A stretch of DNA of 64,000 nt from Alentia gelatinosa (taxonomy: Eukaryota; Annelida; Polychaeta; Phyllodocida; Polynoidae), in assembly GCA_950022655.1 (NCBI GenBank), contig OX465584.1, positions 52,806,723 to 52,870,722 on the forward strand, written 5' to 3'. Under the pieces are notes generated by a model. The model saw only the letters and a list, made by a program, of their open reading frames with translations. It did not search any database and had not been told where the DNA came from. A program made the position numbers and the translations under genes. The stretch's first letter is position 1. Each line of letters opens with the position of its first letter. This document shows positions 11,961-22,195 of the stretch, piece after piece.

Positions 11961-12596
11961 CCTCATATATTAACCTCAAATAGTCAACCTGCTTGTTCTT
12001 CAGGATAGTGGGCATCCAAAGTTGAAGTCAGTGCATCCTCAAATGAGCACATGGTACCTTTGTTTATAGACAGCTGTCAAAACCCTGTCACATATGGTGT
12101 CCACCACCCCAAAAAAATAGGCCTAGATACCAAGCCAGATTTCAAGACGCAAACAACAAAATTGTTGTTAAATCCATGTTTGTACTCTTGTCACAGTAAA
12201 ATTTATAAACACCAACAAATTGATCAATGAGATCAGAAATAATTATATCTTAAAACTGGCCTATGGGCCAGATTTGAGCCCAAACAGGCAGGTTTTGGGT
12301 AGAGATAGAAGCGGCCACAGGAAGTAGAGCGCAAGATCTCTGCTGGGAGAGTGGCGGTCCACCCGCGAAACGTACTCAAGCATAGCCGAGGCGATGAAAT
12401 AGTTGAACACGGCGCTCGCCCGCGTTTCACACCCATAGGTATAGGTCCGTGATACCAGCGATTTAGTTATCATAACAGGCAAATTCTTCTCTTTGAGATT
12501 CAATTTTTTCCTTATCATTATTGTTCGGTATTCGCGCTCTCGCGACTGATTAGGCCTACTACGCGGTATATCTCTTAAGAAACACATATTTTCCAT
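11961..12596. other. No gene seen
   Basis: About 640 bases with only short frames. A frame of some 130 codons on the minus strand (12261-12653) has no recognisable motif and runs into a dispersed repeat. Confidence 0.5.
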
Positions 12597-12796
12597 TACA
12601 TTTCCTATGCAAATCAAGTACGGTACCCGGTACCAGTAAATGTAAAATGGCATATTTAACCTACTAAGGCTGAATAAATTGGACGTAGAATTAAATTTAC
12701 TATTTTGGAATTAGACGGACAAGAACCCCGTTTAACTGATAATTGCCTGTATTTGAAACTCACCAAGTGACGCCACCGTGAATTGTAGGATATGCC
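12597..12796. repeat. Dispersed repeat R3, copy 1
   Basis: It aligns with 53800-54062; shared blocks include TTTCCTATG-AAATCAAG, AACTGATAATT-like text and CCGTGAATTGTAGGATATGC. The class is unknown. Confidence 0.65.
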
Positions 12797-12799
12797 TCT

Positions 12800-12893
12800 A
12801 AAATACTTAAATATGAAACGACCTGACCATGCCGTACAAGCTACAGAACGAGATGATAATTTACGGTTTTTACTATTTACTATATACCCATGC
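12800..12893. repeat. Left fragment of foldback repeat FB3, split by the gypsy insertion
   Basis: The text ACCATGCCGTACAAGCTACA, then GAACGAGATGATAATTTACGG, TACTATATACCCATGC matches FB3 units at 18074-18230 and 34527-35083. The match breaks at 12893 where the gypsy 5' LTR begins and resumes after the 3' LTR. Confidence 0.75.
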
Positions 12894-13240
12894 TGTTGTA
12901 TTGTGTATTACATATACTGCCATCTGGTGTTAACTGTAATAATAACACATACATACATTGTTATTATCTATTAGTTGTTGCTGCAATGGCTTGCCATAGC
13001 TCCCCACGCCTGTGGTTTCACATCCCTACACTTCTAGGGTTTTGGTTTCGTTTCTGCTACACACCACCATCTTGTAAGACATTACTCTGCACAACTGTGA
13101 GTATTAAACTCTAAGTACTCAATCAAACTGATTCCCATGTTCACTTCATGCCAGTACTACTAAAGATTGTGGGGGAGAATAAAACTCACTTCCAGTTTTG
13201 CCTAGTCATGTGTTCAGACTCAATACTTGATAACACAACA
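12894..13240 (+). repeat. 5' LTR of the gypsy element
   Basis: It starts TGTTGT and ends ACAACA, a perfect terminal inverted pair, with length 347 bp. AATAAA near 13179 is a plausible polyadenylation signal. The sequence TGGTGGCAGCGG at 13241 directly after it is the expected primer-binding site. Confidence 0.9.
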
Positions 13241-13637
13241 TGGTGGCAGCGGTTTTGTGATGAATTTACAGGATAAGTACCCACTCTAAATGGTATTTGC
13301 TCCCTAAGACTTTGATCTACCTACTGGTATGTTTGTTGGTTGTTGAAACTCACCAGGTTTCTTGTAAAACTCTGTCAACGTGCCAACTGCACGCATTATC
13401 ACTCAGCAGCATGGTTTAGCTGGAAGTCTTGACAGTCATTGGGAATTGTCACTGGTATTTCTGCAGGACTCAGTGACTCTGTAGGATTCTCATAGACGTG
13501 TGTGTCTACATCATCTCTGTGCTGTCAGCAGTTGGCAGTGTGTTGTTCAAGTGACAGTACTAAACTCAGTGACAGTGTAATCTGTGTGCTGGCTTGTGTC
13601 AGCCTACTACTATCAGTTTCCCATCTCTTGGATCACC

Positions 13638-16600
13638 ATGGCCACTGCACTTCCTAACTACCCATCCTTTGAGGGTCAAGAGGGCCCTTCTCTTGCCACT
13701 GAGTGGGAGGATTGGTTGGAGGGGTTGGATTCTATGTTGGCTGCAATGAAAGTGACTGAAAATAATGAAAAGTTTGAAAAGCTCTACCACTATCTAGGTT
13801 CTACTAGAAAAGTTTTGAAGAAATTAGATGCAAATGGCATTCAGGGTAAGGATTATGCTTTAGCAGTAGCAGCCCTCACCAAGCACTATAGTCCCCAGAG
13901 GAACTCTATCTATCTCCTCAATCAGTTGTATCACATGAGGCAAAATCCTGATGAATCTATGGATCACTTCTATATGAGAGTAAAGGAGCAGATCCAGTTG
14001 ATAGATATTCAAGCTAAAACAGCTGCTCAAATTGAGGAACTCTTAACTCTTGCACAACTTGTGAACTCCACAAATGATGCAACTCTCAGAACAAGAGCTC
14101 TTAGGGATGGTGACTTGAAGCTAAAGAACTTTCTCGAAAATGCACGTGCTCATGAGATGGCTAAGCGCCAGTCAAATGAGATAGGTGGAACTGCTGAATC
14201 ACTAGCAGTCAAAAAGAAGTTCATACCTCAAAAGAAAAAGCCTAACCCTCAAATTGCCAAGAAGACCCATGGTACTTCCCAGACATCATCAGAATGTCAG
14301 TTTTGTGGTAGAGGGTCACATCCTCGTGCAACCTGTCCTGCAAAGAATTCTGTCTGTCATCACTGCAAACTCAAAGGACATTTTGCAAAGGTATGCCAGA
14401 AAAAGTCTGTCAACCACGTTGCAAGTAGCATGTCTGATGACACCTCATGCGAAGACTCATCTCAACTGCAACAAGAGTTTTTCTTGGGTATGGTGATAAC
14501 CGACAACGAGCCAGTTTCGAAGAAAATCGTTGAAGTCAGTGTCAATGGCGTCTCAGTTCCCTTGCGCATTGATACTGGTGCAGAAGCAACTCTAATTGAC
14601 ACCAATCTGTTCAAGAGACATTTCTCGAAGGAAATACTGAAACCATCAAATTGTATCTTCAGAGGTGCAAAGCAGCAGGAATTCTACGCTCACGGGTATT
14701 TCCCTGCAACACTCAGATATCAGGACCACACTCATGTGGAAGATATCTATGTCATCAACGATGCCTCTCATTTGCTCAGTTGCAAGGCCTCAACTGCTCT
14801 TGGCCTTGTAAAATTCACCTGTTCAGTGTATTCTGAGAAATTTCCTTCACTCTTTAATGGTCTAGGTAAGATGGTGCACCCCTACGAAATAAAACTCATG
14901 GACAATGCTGAGCCGTATGCAGTTCACACTCCACGTCGTGTGCCCCATCCAATCTTGCCTAAGCTGGAAAAGGAACTCAAGCGACTCCAGGACCTCGATG
15001 TCATATCTCCAGTGACCAGTCCCACAGAGTGGTGTGCTCCAATTGTGGTCGTTCCTAAGCCTAATGGGAAAGACGTTAGACTCTGTGTGGACTTGACGAA
15101 ACTCAACAAAGCTGTGCTCCGTCCACGTTATATCTTGCCTTCCGTTGACTATGTGTTAGGTCAACTTGGGAATGCCAAGGTGTTCTCGAAGCTCGACGCC
15201 AATAGTGGATTCCACCAAGTAGTGCTCACAGAGGAATCAAAGCTCCTCACTACATTCATTACGCCATTTGGTCGTTATGCTTATAATCGACTGCCATTCG
15301 GTATTACATTAGCACCCCAATTCTACCAGAGGCAGGTAACACAGATACTGGCAGGACTGCCTGGGACAGTCTGCCTGATGGATGACATTCTAGTCGCTGG
15401 CTGCGATGAGGCCGAACATGATCAACGACTCCAAGCAACTCTTAGCACGCTTGCAGCTGCAGGAGTTACCCTCAATAAGGAAAAGTGTGAGTTCAAGAAA
15501 ACGGAAATCAGCTTCCTTGGTCAAATCGTTTCTGGAGATGGTATCAGAGCTGATCCTGGTAAGGTAGCTGCCATCACCGAAATGGATACTCCGAGTGACA
15601 TTTCAGAACTACGGAGGTTCCTGGGTATGGTCAACCAGTTAGGGAAGTTCACTCCTGACATCACGTCTCTCTCCCGACCTCTACGTGAACTTCTCAGTAC
15701 CAAGAACAATTGGCACTGGGGACCATCCCAACAGGAAGCGTTTGTGAAAATCAAGGATGTGCTCACTAAAACTCCAGTTCTCGCTCTCTACAGTCCAGAA
15801 GCCGAGACCAAAATCTCAGCAGACGCATCGTCTTATGGCCTTGGCGCAGTGCTTTTGCAGCAGAAAGGCACTCAATGGCACCCTGTTGCCTATGCCTCAA
15901 GAGCCATGTCAGACACCGAACAACGATATGCCCAAATAGAAAAGGAGGCCTTGGCGCTCACATGGGCATGTGAAAAGTTCCGTGTCTATCTGGTCGGTAA
16001 TAAGTTTCTCATCGAGACTGACCACAAACCACTTGTACCTCTCTTAGGAGGGCGTGACTTAGACCAACTCCCAGTGCGAGTCCAACGGTTCAGGATGCGC
16101 CTGATGTGGTTTGATTATGACATAATTCATGTTCCTGGGAAGGAGCTCTACACTGCAGATACACTCTCAAGAGCCCCAAGAAATGGTCCATCTGTCGCTG
16201 ATATATCACTCCAGGAGGAAGTGACAGCATATGTTAATGCTGTGCATGCATCCCTCCCCGCATCTGATCGCCGTCTCGATCACATCTGTGATCATCAGTG
16301 GGAGGATGACATCTGTCGTCAAGTATGTATGTACGTACAGGAAGGGTGGCCTGATAACTCTTCACTGAAGGGTATTGTGAAGAAATATGCACCCTACAAG
16401 TCTGATCTCACCATCGTCAATGACCTTCTTCTTATGGGAACTCGGATACTCATTCCCTCAAGCTTGCGACCAGAAATGCTCTGCAAGTTGCACGAAGGTC
16501 ATCAGGGCATAACTAAATGCCGTCAACTCGCCCGTGATGCAATTTGGTGGCCAGGCATCAGTTCTGACATCGAGGAACTAGTCAGTAGCTGCCACCATTG

Positions 16601-17327
16601 CAGAAAGAACAGACCAACTCAGTTTGAACCATTGATTCCATCAACTCCTCCGGAGCAGGCATGGTTCAAAGTCGCCACAGATCTCTTTCAACTTGGCAAA
16701 GACCAGTATATTGTTCTAGTGGACATGTACTCAAGATTCCCAGAATATGCCAAGCTGGAGGAGACTACATCTCGTTGTGTGATTAACCATCTGAAGTCAT
16801 TCTTCGCCCGCCATGGTATTCCACGAATACTGTGCTCTGACAATGGTCCCCAATACAGCAGTCAAGAATTTGCTGCATTTGCTACAGACTATGGCTTCAC
16901 TCACATAACTAGCTCTCCTTACCATCCCTCAGGAAACGGTGCTGCTGAGAGAGCCGTCCGCACTGTGAAAGACCTTGTGAAGCAACCGGATCCATACATC
17001 GCCTTGCTCAACTATAGGAATGCTCCTCTACACAATGGGTTCAGCCCAGCCCAATTGCTGATGAGTCGTCGCCTAAACACCAAGGTGCCAGTTCTTCCAT
17101 CTAAACTGGAACCGGATCTGCCAGAGAAAGTGACAGTCCTTGTCCGTGAGGACAAGTACAGGGAAAATATGAGTTCTAATTATGACCAGCGTCATAATAC
17201 TAGGCCACTCAAAACCCTCCACCCAGGCAGTCCTGTATGGATAAAGGATAGGGGTGAGACAGGTACTGTTGAGGACAAAGGTGGGCATGATAGGGCATAT
17301 GTGATCAGTACCCCCAAGAAGACATAA
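13638..17327 (+). CDS. Gag-Pol polyprotein of the Ty3/gypsy element
   Basis: The ATG at 13638 lies in a good initiation context (ATCACCATGG) and begins MATALPNYPSFEG; 1229 codons run to a TAA at 17325-17327. In order: Gag capsid-like region (about residues 1-190), two CCHC knuckles (CQFCGRGSHPRATC and CHHCKLKGHFAKVC, near 220-255), protease LRIDTGAEATLID, reverse transcriptase with LMDDILV in the catalytic box, RNase H starting SADASSYGLGAVLL, then integrase with an HHCC finger and D, D, E residues in ATDLFQ, CSDNGPQ and GAAERAV. Gag and Pol are in one frame without a shift. The TAA looks premature: the same frame stays open for 62 more codons to a second stop at 17514-17516, reading like a normal basic integrase tail. 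Reverse transcription could still be functional; integration may be impaired. Confidence 0.95.
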   Translation: MATALPNYPSFEGQEGPSLATEWEDWLEGLDSMLAAMKVTENNEKFEKLYHYLGSTRKVLKKLDANGIQGKDYALAVAALTKHYSPQRNSIYLLNQLYHMRQNPDESMDHFYMRVKEQIQLIDIQAKTAAQIEELLTLAQLVNSTNDATLRTRALRDGDLKLKNFLENARAHEMAKRQSNEIGGTAESLAVKKKFIPQKKKPNPQIAKKTHGTSQTSSECQFCGRGSHPRATCPAKNSVCHHCKLKGHFAKVCQKKSVNHVASSMSDDTSCEDSSQLQQEFFLGMVITDNEPVSKKIVEVSVNGVSVPLRIDTGAEATLIDTNLFKRHFSKEILKPSNCIFRGAKQQEFYAHGYFPATLRYQDHTHVEDIYVINDASHLLSCKASTALGLVKFTCSVYSEKFPSLFNGLGKMVHPYEIKLMDNAEPYAVHTPRRVPHPILPKLEKELKRLQDLDVISPVTSPTEWCAPIVVVPKPNGKDVRLCVDLTKLNKAVLRPRYILPSVDYVLGQLGNAKVFSKLDANSGFHQVVLTEESKLLTTFITPFGRYAYNRLPFGITLAPQFYQRQVTQILAGLPGTVCLMDDILVAGCDEAEHDQRLQATLSTLAAAGVTLNKEKCEFKKTEISFLGQIVSGDGIRADPGKVAAITEMDTPSDISELRRFLGMVNQLGKFTPDITSLSRPLRELLSTKNNWHWGPSQQEAFVKIKDVLTKTPVLALYSPEAETKISADASSYGLGAVLLQQKGTQWHPVAYASRAMSDTEQRYAQIEKEALALTWACEKFRVYLVGNKFLIETDHKPLVPLLGGRDLDQLPVRVQRFRMRLMWFDYDIIHVPGKELYTADTLSRAPRNGPSVADISLQEEVTAYVNAVHASLPASDRRLDHICDHQWEDDICRQVCMYVQEGWPDNSSLKGIVKKYAPYKSDLTIVNDLLLMGTRILIPSSLRPEMLCKLHEGHQGITKCRQLARDAIWWPGISSDIEELVSSCHHCRKNRPTQFEPLIPSTPPEQAWFKVATDLFQLGKDQYIVLVDMYSRFPEYAKLEETTSRCVINHLKSFFARHGIPRILCSDNGPQYSSQEFAAFATDYGFTHITSSPYHPSGNGAAERAVRTVKDLVKQPDPYIALLNYRNAPLHNGFSPAQLLMSRRLNTKVPVLPSKLEPDLPEKVTVLVREDKYRENMSSNYDQRHNTRPLKTLHPGSPVWIKDRGETGTVEDKGGHDRAYVISTPKKT

Positions 17328-17770
17328 GTCCGTAATCGTGTTCAGTTGAATGAACTACCACCAACAGTGAATGAACTCCCCTCAAGTGTGCCTCAGGCAG
17401 TGCCAATGCATGAGAAGGCTGTAGAGAACAGTCCCAAACCTGTATCTAGCCCAAAGACTGTTGTAAAGACTAGGAGTGGGAGAGAAATAAAAACTCCCGT
17501 GCGCTACCAAGACTAATGAGACTGTCCATAATTTGATTTCAGCTTGAAAGATTTTAGACATATGGTTTATGTTTAGTTCACTATATTTTAATCTCAGAGT
17601 TTATAAACTCAAGTAAACCCATATGGTAATACCTTATGCAAATACTTATAAGTCATATTTCATTAGTCAACAGTATTATATACTATCTCATATCGCTGTA
17701 TCTATCAAAACCTTAAATGGTTATTAGCCGTTGGTGCTACATATAAAGTTGGATTCTCCTAGTCATCTTC

Positions 17771-17784
17771 GAAAAAAAGGGAGA
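17771..17784 (+). promoter_or_regulatory. Polypurine tract of the gypsy element
   Basis: GAAAAAAAGGGAGA lies directly before the 3' LTR start TGTTGT, the position required for priming plus-strand DNA synthesis. Confidence 0.85.
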
Positions 17785-17909
17785 TGTTGTATTGTGTATT
17801 ACATATACTGCCATCTGGTGTTAACTGCCAGTACTACTAAAGATTGTGGGGGAGAATAAAACTCACTTCCAGTTTTGCCTAGTCATGTGTTCAGACTCAA
17901 TACTTGATA
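17785..17909 (+). repeat. 3' LTR of the gypsy element, internally deleted
   Basis: The first 43 bases and the last about 82 shared bases match the 5' LTR exactly. The roughly 214-base middle (12937-13150 in the 5' copy) and the terminal ACACAACA are missing. An 18-base duplicated piece (CTTGATATACTCTAAATA) follows at the junction. Confidence 0.85.
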
Positions 17910-18810
17910 TACTCTAAATACTTGATATACTCTAAATACGCACCGTTTCGGCATATGACGTAAAAATACTGTACGGACCGCCGGTCCGTACACTATTATA
18001 CGGACTACCTACCCATACTCGTTTATTAAAATATTGATTGTTAAGCCAAATGAATTTTTTTTTAAATTTCAGGTATATAGAACGACCTACCATGCTTGTA
18101 CAAGCCACAAAACTCGATGATAATTCACGGTTTGTACGGAACTCGGCGTAAACGCCTGGTTCCGTACGAACCGTGAATTATCATCTCGTTTTGTAGCTTG
18201 TACAGCATGGTCAGGACGTTCTATATAATTACCCATGCCGTATATATATACTGTAAATACACACTGTTTTGCCATATAACATAAAAATACTGTACGGACC
18301 ACTGGTCCGTACACTAAAATACGGACCACCTTGCCATACACGTTTATTAAGATATTGGTTGTTAAGCTAAATGAAAAAAAAAAATTTTAATTTAGTAAAT
18401 ATATAACGTCCAACCATGCTTGTACAAGCCACAGAACTCGATGATAATTTACCGTTTGTACGGAACTCGGCGTAAACGCCTCAGTCCGTACAAACCGTAA
18501 ATTAGCATCTCGTTCTGTGACTTGTACAGCATAGTCAGGACGTTCTATATATAAGGCATTTATGCCAATTTCCGTACAAACCGTAAATTAGCATCGAGTT
18601 TGTAGCTTGTACAAGCATGGTGGGTCGTTTTATATTTACTATAGGGCCTACCCAAGGTCAATGAAATAATTGTTAATAACTAATAATTTAACTAATATTT
18701 TAAATGACGTGTACGGAACAGTGTTCCGTATTTTCCCGTACGGAACATTTTTACGTTATGTGGCAAAACGGTGCGTATTTACAGTACATACCGCATGGGC
18801 ATAGATGATA
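17910..18810. repeat. FB3 foldback repeat cluster
   Basis: Two long hairpins (18074-18226 and 18400-18550) have arms of about 65 bases around the loop GGCGTAAACGCC. Short palindromes of the GTACGGACC-GGTCCGTAC type lie between them. The left text (TAAATACGCACCGTTTCGGC) reappears inverted near 18760-18790, so the cluster has inverted ends. It is the right part of the repeat into which the gypsy element inserted. Confidence 0.85.
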
Positions 18811-19088
18811 GAGTAATTGACATACTTGTTATTTTCGTATAATTCCCCTTTGCCATGCGTCATAGAACGTGGACCCCCACCCCCCGCCGTATGACATCTT
18901 TGTGAACAATACGTGTCCTCTTTCTGACGTTGACTCAGTGACTGTGTGTTCCCTCGCGAGGCGCTACGCTTCAGAGAGTTTGCTTTCATCAAGTATCCTG
19001 TATCTAGGGCAAGTTGGGGCCACAGGGGTCAAACAGTGGGTCGGACTCTGCGTCGGAACCGTTTGACTACGGGGTTCACTGGTGCAGC

Positions 19089-19094
19089 TATATA
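19089..19094 (+). promoter_or_regulatory. Candidate TATA box
   Basis: TATATA in GCAGCTATATATTCC lies 55 bases upstream of the ATG at 19144, compatible with a short 5' UTR. No experimental start is known. Confidence 0.45.
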
Positions 19095-19143
19095 TTCCTG
19101 ACAGCTCCCAGGCAGACTAGACACCAGCCAGACATCTGCCAAC

Positions 19144-20167
19144 ATGGAAGGGAAGACAGTTACCAATCTCCGCCTCCCACTGATATTAGCAGTGATACTG
19201 TGTGTTGGAGGAAGTAGCGCCGTCACAGTTCACTTCACTAGCCCCGGAGGTGGATTCCAATCATACGTTGCAGGACTTTACAGATTGACTTTCGATGTTG
19301 ACAGTTTCCTAGAAGACAGCTCGGCCTTTGCTAACGACAGTCGACGCCAGCCAGACTTCATCTGTGCTACTGTCGGCAATACGGGCCACACCGGGCTCTC
19401 TATTGCTTCATCGTCATACGACCCAACTACAGAAAGAGTGACTTTATTACAATATCAGTCCCCCCGTACGTTCTTCTCTGGAGAGATTTGCAAACCACAG
19501 GAATCTTGTCGCGATAGACAAAAACTGACATTGTTTGCGCCGAAGGTGAAAACCACAGACGGTGGCGACATCTCGTCTGCAGCGTCTTGGGATGGCATCC
19601 ACTACTTTATTTACACTCCTGACACATCAAATGCCGTATATTTCGGCTATAAACCCTATCTCCAACTCAGACAGATTAAAACCGACTTCAAATTCTCTCG
19701 GGCAAACTACCCCGACGCAATTGACGTTGACAGCTTCTCTTTGTTGCTTGCAAACTTGACAACGGATGACCCGTCGAGGCGCTTGCTGCAGGCCGGAAGC
19801 TCTCTGGCCGTCTTTCCGGCCGAATCCCAGGGCCTTATTTTCGTGACCGTGGTTCGTGAAGCCCTCTATCCCAACCCGCCCTACGTTACGGACCTCCTGG
19901 AGTTCGGCTTTGCCCTGGCAGTGGGCAAAATCGGGACAACGGAAGAGGACGAAATGAAGATCTTGCACGTAACTGATAACACGTGGAAAGGATGGTACTC
20001 GCACTCTATCGGCCATGAGGGTTCGGTCAGTTATAAAGACGGGGTACTTTGCTGGACGGCCGTCGACACAATCCTCTGTGGAACATGGTCCCCGGAACAG
20101 CCCCTCACCCCACCCACCGATTTGCTGACCGTGCTAAGCCCTGGCCAGGCTGCCTCTGTCTGTGGAG
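19144..20167 (+). CDS. Secreted protein gene, exon 1
   Basis: The ATG at 19144 is the first in frame and is directly followed by the signal peptide. Reading past the donor would give a tail (KLSTLFNMPS) and a stop at 20214; intron retention would thus yield a secreted form without the C-terminal anchor. Confidence 0.88.
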
Positions 20168-21377
20168 GTAAGCTTTCCACCTTGTTTAATATGCCTAGTC
20201 GTTCCATAAATTAACTAGAGCACATATATATCTTGCATAATTGAAATTCCTAGAGATATTGGTGTCCTATTTGCATGATGATAAATTGATATTGACAGAA
20301 TGATTAGCCCATGGGAAGTCCTGGAGCTGTTTCAAAACCATAGACTTAACCCACGTTTTGAAACAGCTCCCTGTTCATGGACGCCTTGAGCCCTGGACGC
20401 CTTGAGCCTTTCTGTGGACGCCTTGAGCCTTTCTGTGGACACCTTGAACCTACCCTGTGGACGCCTTGAGCCTACCCCATTTTGGTTTCCTTGAGCATCT
20501 AGATGTAAAAACTTTGAAAAGTGTACTTATAAATACTGGTTTATAATCATATATACTCAACCCTAACCCTGTCCCAACCCTATTTCTAACCCTAACCCGC
20601 TAATCAGAACTAAAATGAGGTAGGCTCAAGGCGTCCATGGGGTAGGCTCAAGGCGTCCACGTTTTCGCGCTGACAGGAGGCTCAAACGGTAAAAGGCTCA
20701 AGGCGTCCAATTCCCGGAAGTCCTATTACAAATTACCGTCCACCGCCCGCATGCTTCTGAAGGGGAATTGAACAAATCTCACTATATCTGGTGTTTTGGT
20801 GGAACCAGCCCTTGAGCCTCCTGGCAGATTCTCACACTAAATCTGTGGCTGACACCAATGTGTTTCCATATTTTCTATGTCTCTCATGAGGTAGAAAATT
20901 CGAGAAATTATTTCCACTTTCTTTTTCTGACCACAACTGACTTCCCTGTAAATCATATCCTCAATTTGTGTCTTGTTTATTGCTGTTTCAGAGAACTGGT
21001 CCACCAAGTTCTACACTAACGTGACAACAGGAGTGACCATCCTGCAGACCCCAGAACAAGATGGCCGCCTATCTCTGCTCTTCGGCTGCTTCTCGTCAGT
21101 TACGAATGCCGGGGGGATGGGGCTGCTTGTCCGGCAGCCGGACGATGGCAGCACTGAGATCGTGTCTGTATCGGATCAGTATGGCAAGGTGCTGGCTGGG
21201 TCTCTCTTCACCACACCTGACACCCTCTGCCCCGCACCAACCTCTGACAACAGTGGGTCAAACACAGGGCCAGCCACAGTGGCGGCCACAGTGTCTGGGG
21301 CGAGTCGTAGAGTGACTGGAGAGTGTATCATGAGCCTGCTGCTTGTAGTGCTTTGCTTCTGCTGGTTCAGCAGTTAA
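19144..21377 (+). CDS. Unrecognised secreted, possibly GPI-anchored protein (two exons)
   Basis: Exons 19144-20167 and 20992-21377 join in frame (donor AG|GTAAGC, acceptor TTTCAG|AG, a split Glu codon) to give 469 residues. The N-terminus has a classic signal peptide: LPLILAVILCVGGSSA, cleavage likely near residue 26. The body is acidic and rich in Ser, Thr, Gly and aromatic residues, with several sequons (NDS, NLT, NWS, NVT) and scattered cysteines that suggest an extracellular fold. A Ser/Thr/Gly-rich stalk leads to a C-terminal hydrophobic run (IMSLLLVVLCFCWFSS) with nothing after it, as in GPI-anchored proteins; a tail anchor is the alternative. I recognise no domain. Codon usage and GC content in both exons are clearly above the neighbourhood. 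Confidence is high that it is a gene, low for any function. Confidence 0.85.
20379..20708. mobile_element. Inverted-end element with GGACGCCTTGAGCC sub-repeats, copy 1 (in intron)
   Basis: Four near copies of GGACGCCTTGAGCC in tandem form the left end and three inverted copies (GGCTCAAGGCGTCC) form the right end. Between them lies degenerate telomere-like text with repeated CCCTAA. A close copy lies at 57980-58300 in a synaptojanin intron. Both copies share flanks TTCAT and AATTCCC, so the true ends may lie a few bases further out. No coding capacity. Confidence 0.85.
20992..21377 (+). CDS. Secreted protein gene, exon 2
   Basis: It opens after TGCTGTTTCAG and ends with TAA at 21375-21377. 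It encodes the last 128 residues, including the S/T-rich stalk and the hydrophobic tail. Confidence 0.85.
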
Positions 21378-21464
21378 GTGCAGATTCTTCCCGCACAATA
21401 TGCTATTTTGCCTTGTAGAATCAGGCTGTGTCTTGCAGTGTCTGGCTGCACCTTGCCGGATTAT

Positions 21465-21470
21465 ATTAAA
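21465..21470 (+). terminator. Candidate polyadenylation signal of the secreted-protein gene
   Basis: ATTAAA about 90 bases after the stop codon is the nearest variant signal; no AATAAA lies closer. Confidence 0.4.
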
Positions 21471-21984
21471 TATTGTAAGGCCATTTGCCGAGTCATTTGG
21501 TGACTTCCGGTTTTAGAAATACCCTCCGAATTCCCTTAACAACGGACATATCCGCCATATTGCTGGTGAATACAAAGCGCTGTCAGAGTGTAAAATAGGG
21601 GAAAATTCTAACAATATACTTTATAATGTAAAATTTACACACGCAATAGTTGAAATAAGGTTATTTGCATTATCCAGACATGATTTTAGTGTGCCAACTC
21701 GAAGAAAATCGTTGTTTCGACGATTTGTTGACATCGATTTCGAAGGCTAAACTGAGGCCATCACATAATCACTTGAGCTAAATCTGTCAGGGTGTTCTGG
21801 TTTTGTCAAAAGATAGGCTTGAGGGTTACTTTAAACATCCTCACATATGAAATAATATCAGAAATTAACGTTTGAATTCGCATAGGCTTCACACTGTGTA
21901 GGTGCCCTGCTAAAATGGCCTCGGAGGTGTTTTGAAGCGCCACCTACTTCCAGGCTGACTCAACGAATTGCCTTTGTGTGTGGA

Positions 21985-22195
21985 GCCCCTATTATCGCTT
22001 CATATCTGTCGTATCTCCGTTGTCGCAAAACAGCCGTGCTGTCTCGGGTATGTTTTGGTGCTCCACCACCGTGACACCGCAAGACACATTGCGTCAAATA
22101 GGCACGTGATTATTCAAACCTAGCCCGACTTAGCAAGACACCCAAATCATGGCTAATTTCGCTAGATCTTGTGTATTAGTGGAATCCCCACTTAA
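21985..22195. repeat. Dispersed repeat R5, partial copy
   Basis: It aligns with 49331-49590 through GTTGTCGCAAAACA, GTATGTTTTGGTGCTCCACC, CAAACCTAGCCCGA and CACCCAAATCATGGCTAA. The right inverted end (TAGTGGAATC) is present; the left end is lost. Confidence 0.8.

Larger units (their letters stand above)
12894..17909 (+). mobile_element. Ty3/gypsy LTR retrotransposon, nearly full length
   Basis: Two LTR copies bracket a primer-binding site, a single fused gag-pol frame and a polypurine tract. The LTR segments present in both copies (about 125 bases) appear identical, which implies a recent insertion. The 3' LTR has lost about 214 internal bases and its last eight. The host site is an FB3 foldback repeat. 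No clean target duplication is visible because the 3' junction is rearranged. Confidence 0.93.

Noticed and set aside
12261..12653. 130-codon minus-strand frame as a gene
   Set aside because: Runs into dispersed repeat R3 and has no motif.
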